From Ancylobacter lacus (GTDB taxonomy: Bacteria; Pseudomonadota; Alphaproteobacteria; Rhizobiales; Xanthobacteraceae), in contig NZ_JAHBGE010000011.1 in the NCBI RefSeq assembly GCF_018390635.1, positions 62,001 to 126,000 on the forward strand: a stretch of 64,000 nt of DNA, given 5' to 3'. The translations under genes were made by a program, and so were the position numbers. Position 1 is the first letter of the stretch. Each line of letters opens with the position of its first letter. Below the pieces are notes generated by a model. The model was not told where the DNA came from. It saw only the letters and a program-made list of their open reading frames with translations, and made no database searches. Positions 60,269 through 64,000 of this stretch are shown in pieces.

Positions 60269-61371
60269 CCCCGCTCCGTCCCGCCCACGAGCCCCCCGTT
60301 CCCGAACCTTCCGCCGCTGCGGCGCCCGCCCGGCCCGCCGGTTCGACGCCGCGCGGCCTGCGCGCCGGTCCGCGGCGCCCCGACCTCTCCCGACAAGGAT
60401 TCCGTGCCGCCATGCCCGACACCACGGTTCAGAAACTGCGAAGCCGGATCGGTCGCTTCGAGGCCGCCGGCATCATCCTCGCCCTCGCGGTCATGTGCGG
60501 GCTGCTGGCGCTGGTGAGCGCCAATTTCGCCACCAGCTACAATCTGGCGGTGGTGCTGCGGCAGGCCTCCTTCGTCGGCATCATCGCGCTCGGGCAGACG
60601 CTGGTGCTGCTGATCGGCGGCATCGACCTCTCGGTCGGCGCGGCGGCGGGGCTGTCGGCCATCGTCGGCGGGCTGCTGCTGGTGCATCTGGGGGTGGACC
60701 CCTGGCTGGTCATCCCGCTCACCTGCCTGTTCGGCTTCGCGCTCGGCAGCCTCAACGGGGCGCTGGTGGCCTATGCCCGGCTCAACCCCTTCATCGTGAC
60801 GCTGGCGGCGTGGGAGATGTTCGCCGGCACCACCCTCGTCATCACCGGCGGCTCGCCCATCCGCCCGCTGGGCGCCGAGTTCCAGCAGTTCGGCCTCGGC
60901 GCGCCGTTCGGCATCCCGGTGCCGGTCATCGTGTTCGCCGTCATCGCCCTGGTGCTGGCCTTCGTGCTGAACCGCACCGCCTTCGGGCGCAACATCTACG
61001 CCATCGGCGGCAACCGGCACGCCGCGGTGCTGGTCGGCATCCCGGTGAAGCGGGTGGAGATGCTGGTGTTCGGCCTCTCCGGCAGCCTCGCCGCGCTGGC
61101 CGGCATCCTCTACGCCAGCCGGATGGACTCGGCGCAGCCTTCGGTCGGCGAGGGCTGGCTGATGCCCTCCATCACCGCGGCCATCATCGGCGGCGTCTCG
61201 CTGCGCGGCGGGCAGGGCACGGTCACCGGAACCGTCACCGGCGCGCTGCTGATGGCGGTGCTCGCCAACGGCATCGTGCTGCTCGACATCTCCAGCTACT
61301 GGCAGCGCGTCATCGTCGGCGCCGTGGTGCTGCTGGCCATCCTCATCGACCTCGTCCGCCGCCGCCGCTGA
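60265..61371 (+). CDS. Sugar ABC importer permease, RbsC type
   Basis: Inner-membrane permease of 368 residues by the ATGA-overlap start; the first 49 residues are Pro/Ala/Arg-rich and not conserved, so the ATG at 60412 (MPDTTVQKL) may be the true start. About nine helices follow, with the family motifs ALGQTLVLLIGGIDLSVGAAAGLSAI, NRTAFGRNIYAIGGNRHAA and AAIIGGVSLRGGQGTVTGTVTGALLM. A single permease gene suggests a homodimer. Confidence 0.88.
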   Translation: MTPLRPAHEPPVPEPSAAAAPARPAGSTPRGLRAGPRRPDLSRQGFRAAMPDTTVQKLRSRIGRFEAAGIILALAVMCGLLALVSANFATSYNLAVVLRQASFVGIIALGQTLVLLIGGIDLSVGAAAGLSAIVGGLLLVHLGVDPWLVIPLTCLFGFALGSLNGALVAYARLNPFIVTLAAWEMFAGTTLVITGGSPIRPLGAEFQQFGLGAPFGIPVPVIVFAVIALVLAFVLNRTAFGRNIYAIGGNRHAAVLVGIPVKRVEMLVFGLSGSLAALAGILYASRMDSAQPSVGEGWLMPSITAAIIGGVSLRGGQGTVTGTVTGALLMAVLANGIVLLDISSYWQRVIVGAVVLLAILIDLVRRRR

Positions 61372-61441
61372 GGCGACCACCCGCGCCGAGCCGGCCCGCG
61401 CGTGCGCCGCGCTTTCCCGAACCACAACCTTAGAGGGCATC

Positions 61442-62470
61442 ATGAGCCTCAACTCGCTGTTCGATAGTGCCGCCCGCGGGCACATGAACGCGGTGCGCAT
61501 CACCGAAGACCACCGCGTCTTCGTCGCCGAAGTGCCGGTGCCGACCCCGGCGGAGGACGAGGTGCTGATCCGCCCCGCCGCCTGCGGCCTGTGCGGCACC
61601 GACCTGCACATCCTGCACCACGGCTTCCCCGGCTCGGTCTATCCGGTCACGCCCTGCCACGAATTCTCCGGCCACATCGTCGCGGTGGGCGGCGCGGTGC
61701 GCGGGCTGCGGGAGGGCGACTTCGTCGCGGTGGACCCCAACGTCACCTGCGGCACCTGCCGCTGGTGCCGCGCCGGGCGGCCCAATCTGTGCCCGCACCT
61801 CTCGCCGATCGGCGTGGCCCGGCCCGGCGCGGCGGCCGAGTTCGTCGTCGCCCCGGCGCGCAACACCTTCCGGCTGCGGGACAGCCTGCGGGCCGATGTG
61901 GCGGCGATGATCGAGCCGCTGGCCTGCGTGCTGCACGCGGTCGATTCCTCGCAGGGCGTCAAGGACCGCGACGTGCTGGTGATGGGTGGGGGCACCATGG
62001 GCCTGCTCATCGCCATCGTCTGCGACATGTTCGGCGCGGGGCGCGTCACCATCGCCGATCCGTCCCCCGCCAAGCGCGCGATCGCCGGCCGCGCCGGCAT
62101 CGCCAACACCATCGACCCCGCCGCTCTCGGCGAGGTGCATTTCGACGTGGTGTTCGAGGCTGCCGGGGTGCGCCGCGCGCTCGAACAGGCCATCGACTGC
62201 GTCGAGAAGACCGGCGTGCTGGTGCAGGTCGGCGTCCACGACGCCGACGCCATGGTCGGCTTCAACCCCTTCCGCATCTATGAGCGCGAGCTGCGCATCA
62301 TCGGCTCGAACTCGCTCGCCGACAAATTCCCCGCCGCCGTCGACGTCATGAACGACATCGCCGACCGCGCCGCGGTGCTGATCGGCGAGACCTTCCCCGC
62401 CTGGGAGTTCGCGCGGGCCGCGCAGGCCATGGCCGCCGGCACCGGCATCAAGACCCAGCTCGCTTTCTGA
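61442..62470 (+). CDS. Zinc-dependent medium-chain dehydrogenase, polyol/sorbitol type
   Basis: NAD-dependent alcohol dehydrogenase of 342 residues. Catalytic zinc ligands lie in CGLCGTDLH and CHEFSGH; structural zinc cysteines in CGTCRWCRAGRPNLC; the Rossmann motif is VLVMGGGTMGLLIAI. The pattern GTDLHILHHGFPG resembles sorbitol/xylitol and threonine dehydrogenases. It is preceded by the importer (70 bp gap) and followed by an aldolase and a kinase, so it probably turns an imported polyol into a ketose. Confidence 0.9.
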   Translation: MSLNSLFDSAARGHMNAVRITEDHRVFVAEVPVPTPAEDEVLIRPAACGLCGTDLHILHHGFPGSVYPVTPCHEFSGHIVAVGGAVRGLREGDFVAVDPNVTCGTCRWCRAGRPNLCPHLSPIGVARPGAAAEFVVAPARNTFRLRDSLRADVAAMIEPLACVLHAVDSSQGVKDRDVLVMGGGTMGLLIAIVCDMFGAGRVTIADPSPAKRAIAGRAGIANTIDPAALGEVHFDVVFEAAGVRRALEQAIDCVEKTGVLVQVGVHDADAMVGFNPFRIYERELRIIGSNSLADKFPAAVDVMNDIADRAAVLIGETFPAWEFARAAQAMAAGTGIKTQLAF

Positions 62471-62508
62471 CCGGATCGCTTTCCCACATCGTCAAACAGG
62501 AGACCCAC

Positions 62509-63303
62509 GTGGCCAACCGCTATTCCACCAACTACCGGATGAACCGCATCTTCCGCGAGGACCGCGCCGCGCTCGTCGTGCCGATCGACCACGGCCTAGT
62601 CTGGGGCCGGGTGCCCGCGCTGGAAGCCCCGGTGGAGGTGATGCGCCGCTTCCTGCCCGAGGACATCACCGGCTTCATGGTGAGCACCGGCATCGTCAAG
62701 GCCAGCGAGGTCGAGCTCGCCCGCGCGCCCGCCATGTCGCGCATCCTCGCCATCGACGCCTTCTGGCCGACCTCCGCCCCCGAGACCGGCACCGGCTGCC
62801 TCGTCGCCAGCGTCGAGGACGCCGTGCGCATGGGCGTCGACTGCGTGAAGCTGCTGCTGCCGTGGAACGTCGTCGACGACGAGAAGGTCCGCTACTGCCA
62901 GCGCATCGGCACGGTGGTGTCCGAAGCCTCGAAGTGGCACATCCCGGTGATGGTCGAGCCGGTGTTCCTCAACACGCCGCGCTCGCCGGAGATCATCGAG
63001 AAGGAACTCGAAGTGGCGCGCGTCGGCTATGACCTCGGCGCCGACATCATCAAGATCACCTTCCCCGGCCCGGACGCCACCGCCAAGCTCTGCGCCGAGC
63101 TGGACATCCCGGTCGTGGTCGCCGGCGGCCCGCTGACGGGCGACAGCGCCTCGACCCTGCGCGACGTGCGGGACGCCATCGAGGCCGGCGCCCAGGGCGT
63201 GGTGGTCGGGCGCAAGGTGTGGCAGCGTCCGCCGGAGGAAGCCGCGCACGTCATCGCCGAAATGGCGCGGATCACCCGCACCAGCTTCAGCCGGCGCTGG
63301 TGA
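62509..63303 (+). CDS. Class I aldolase of the DeoC/FbaB/LsrF superfamily
   Basis: Schiff-base aldolase-like enzyme of 264 residues. AALVVPIDHGLVWG is the N-terminal DeoC/LacD signature; VMVEPVFLNTP and the lysine in ADIIKITFPG mark the active site, the latter corresponding to the Schiff-base lysine of LsrF-type proteins; VVVAGGPLTGDS and GAQGVVVGRKVWQ bind phosphate. GTG start with CAGGAG upstream. With dehydrogenase and kinase it could split a ketose phosphate. A thiolase-like LsrF role is the alternative. Confidence 0.85.
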   Translation: MANRYSTNYRMNRIFREDRAALVVPIDHGLVWGRVPALEAPVEVMRRFLPEDITGFMVSTGIVKASEVELARAPAMSRILAIDAFWPTSAPETGTGCLVASVEDAVRMGVDCVKLLLPWNVVDDEKVRYCQRIGTVVSEASKWHIPVMVEPVFLNTPRSPEIIEKELEVARVGYDLGADIIKITFPGPDATAKLCAELDIPVVVAGGPLTGDSASTLRDVRDAIEAGAQGVVVGRKVWQRPPEEAAHVIAEMARITRTSFSRRW

Positions 63304-63337
63304 GCGTCATGACCGGCGCCGGCCAGGGAGATCCGCC

Positions 63338-64000
63338 ATGACGGCGCGGCTGTGCGGAATCGATATCGGCACCACCAATCTCAAGGTGGTGCTGATGGAC
63401 GAGGCCGGCCGCTGCCTGTGGAGCCGCGCGGTTCCCACGCCGCGGATCGCCTTCCGTGGCGGCGTCGCCACCGATGCCGGGCATTTGCTCGACGCGGTGG
63501 AGGCGCTGGTGATCGAAGGCTGGCGGGCCGCGGGCGGCGGCCGGCCGCTGCGCGCCCTCGCCGCCACCGGGGTCGGCGAGGACGGCGTCGGGCTCGACGC
63601 CGGGCTGCGCCCCACCGGCCCGGCGCTGCCCTGGTTCGATGCGCGGGCCACGCGCGAGGCGGCCGAGCTGGCGCGTCATCCCGCTGTGGATGGACACATC
63701 GGTCTCCCCATCACACCGGACCGGACGGTGGCCAAATGGCTCTGGCTGCGCCGGCACGCGCCGGAACTGCTGGCCGGCGCCACCGGCTGGGTCGCCCTGA
63801 CCGACTATCCCGCTACCGTCTGGAGCGGGGTTGCCTTCATGAGCCGGACGCTGGCCGCGCGCACCGCCGCCTACAACGTCTTTTCCCGTGACTGGATACC
63901 ATCTCTGGTACAGGCGGCCGGCGCGCCGCCGCTGCCGCCGGTCCGCGATGCGGGAACGGTCATCGGCACCGTTTCCGGCGGCGCTCTACGCGCCAGCGGC
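63338..64000 (+). CDS. FGGY-family carbohydrate kinase (partial, C-terminus beyond window)
   Basis: N-terminal 221 residues of a sugar kinase; no stop before the window edge. The phosphate-binding motif CGIDIGTTNLKVVLMDEAG opens the protein, and later LPWFDARATREAAELA, TVAKWLWLRRHAPELL and ALTDYPATVWSG correspond to the xylulokinase-type substrate domain. The ATG at 63338 has AGGGAG upstream. Lies 34 bp after the aldolase. Expected to phosphorylate the ketose produced by the dehydrogenase. Confidence 0.9.
   Translation, partial: MTARLCGIDIGTTNLKVVLMDEAGRCLWSRAVPTPRIAFRGGVATDAGHLLDAVEALVIEGWRAAGGGRPLRALAATGVGEDGVGLDAGLRPTGPALPWFDARATREAAELARHPAVDGHIGLPITPDRTVAKWLWLRRHAPELLAGATGWVALTDYPATVWSGVAFMSRTLAARTAAYNVFSRDWIPSLVQAAGAPPLPPVRDAGTVIGTVSGGALRASG

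Noticed and set aside
62509-64000. Reading the aldolase and kinase as a true Lsr (AI-2) operon
   Set aside because: No LsrG, no LsrR and only one permease gene; the adjacent zinc polyol dehydrogenase fits a polyol pathway better.

Overview
The window is very GC-rich DNA with short gaps, many ATGA/GTGA start-stop overlaps and a dense load of ABC importers and catabolic enzymes. This fits the accessory chromosome or a megaplasmid-like segment of a soil Alphaproteobacterium, probably Hyphomicrobiales (Xanthobacter/Ancylobacter/Starkeya type). The assignment rests on gene content and style only. I saw no rRNA, tRNA, CRISPR array or insertion sequence.

Layout. (1) 1-9.3 kb, minus strand: an amide/formamide operon read amiC - amiR - substrate-binding protein - urtB/C/D/E-type importer - formamidase - tandem nitrilase (cut by the window edge). 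An intrinsic terminator lies in the leader just before amiC, where an AmiR-type antiterminator would act. (2) 9.3-13.7 kb, minus: DUF1185 protein, alpha/beta hydrolase, luciferase-like monooxygenase, aldehyde dehydrogenase, NIPSNAP protein; a divergent GntR gene and a palindromic operator face it. (3) 14.6-28.6 kb: a two-armed locus around a divergent promoter at 19.65-19.80 kb. The left arm is a two-HTH GntR regulator, a UGT-like glycosyltransferase, an aldehyde dehydrogenase and a SHMT-like enzyme. The right arm is a PotDBCA-type importer, a second UGT-like glycosyltransferase, two cupins, an aldehyde dehydrogenase and a saccharopine-dehydrogenase-like protein. I know of no described pathway with this gene set and regard it as the best candidate for a new system. 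(4) 28.7-33.9 kb: small redox and housekeeping-like genes, including a peptide-deformylase homologue that lacks two metal ligands.

(5) 33.9-38.2 kb: a sedolisin (S53) protease with a DUF4114 tail, followed by a wrecked type I secretion ABC/HlyD gene. (6) 38.4-46.0 kb: a flavin monooxygenase, a second PotBCDA-type importer, an XRE-cupin regulator and an aldehyde dehydrogenase. (7) 46.0-48.7 kb, minus: two glycosyltransferases. (8) 48.9-51.6 kb, minus: a bufferin-type RiPP operon (BufA precursor, MNIO enzyme BufB, DUF2063 partner BufC, DoxX) with copper buffering as the likely role. (9) 52.2-56.2 kb: an acidic repeat protein ending in DFLA, divergent from an intact type I secretion ABC transporter and HlyD adaptor. 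(10) 56.4-64.0 kb, plus: a HutC-type GntR regulator with an autoregulatory operator, an Rbs-type sugar importer, a zinc polyol dehydrogenase, a DeoC/LsrF-type aldolase and an FGGY kinase cut by the window edge, together a polyol or sugar catabolic operon.

A recurring theme is import coupled to oxidation of nitrogen-containing or polyol compounds. Four importers are present, and each of the four binding-protein genes is followed by a perfect GC-rich hairpin. Very long open frames opposite or across these genes are high-GC shadows and are not annotated.
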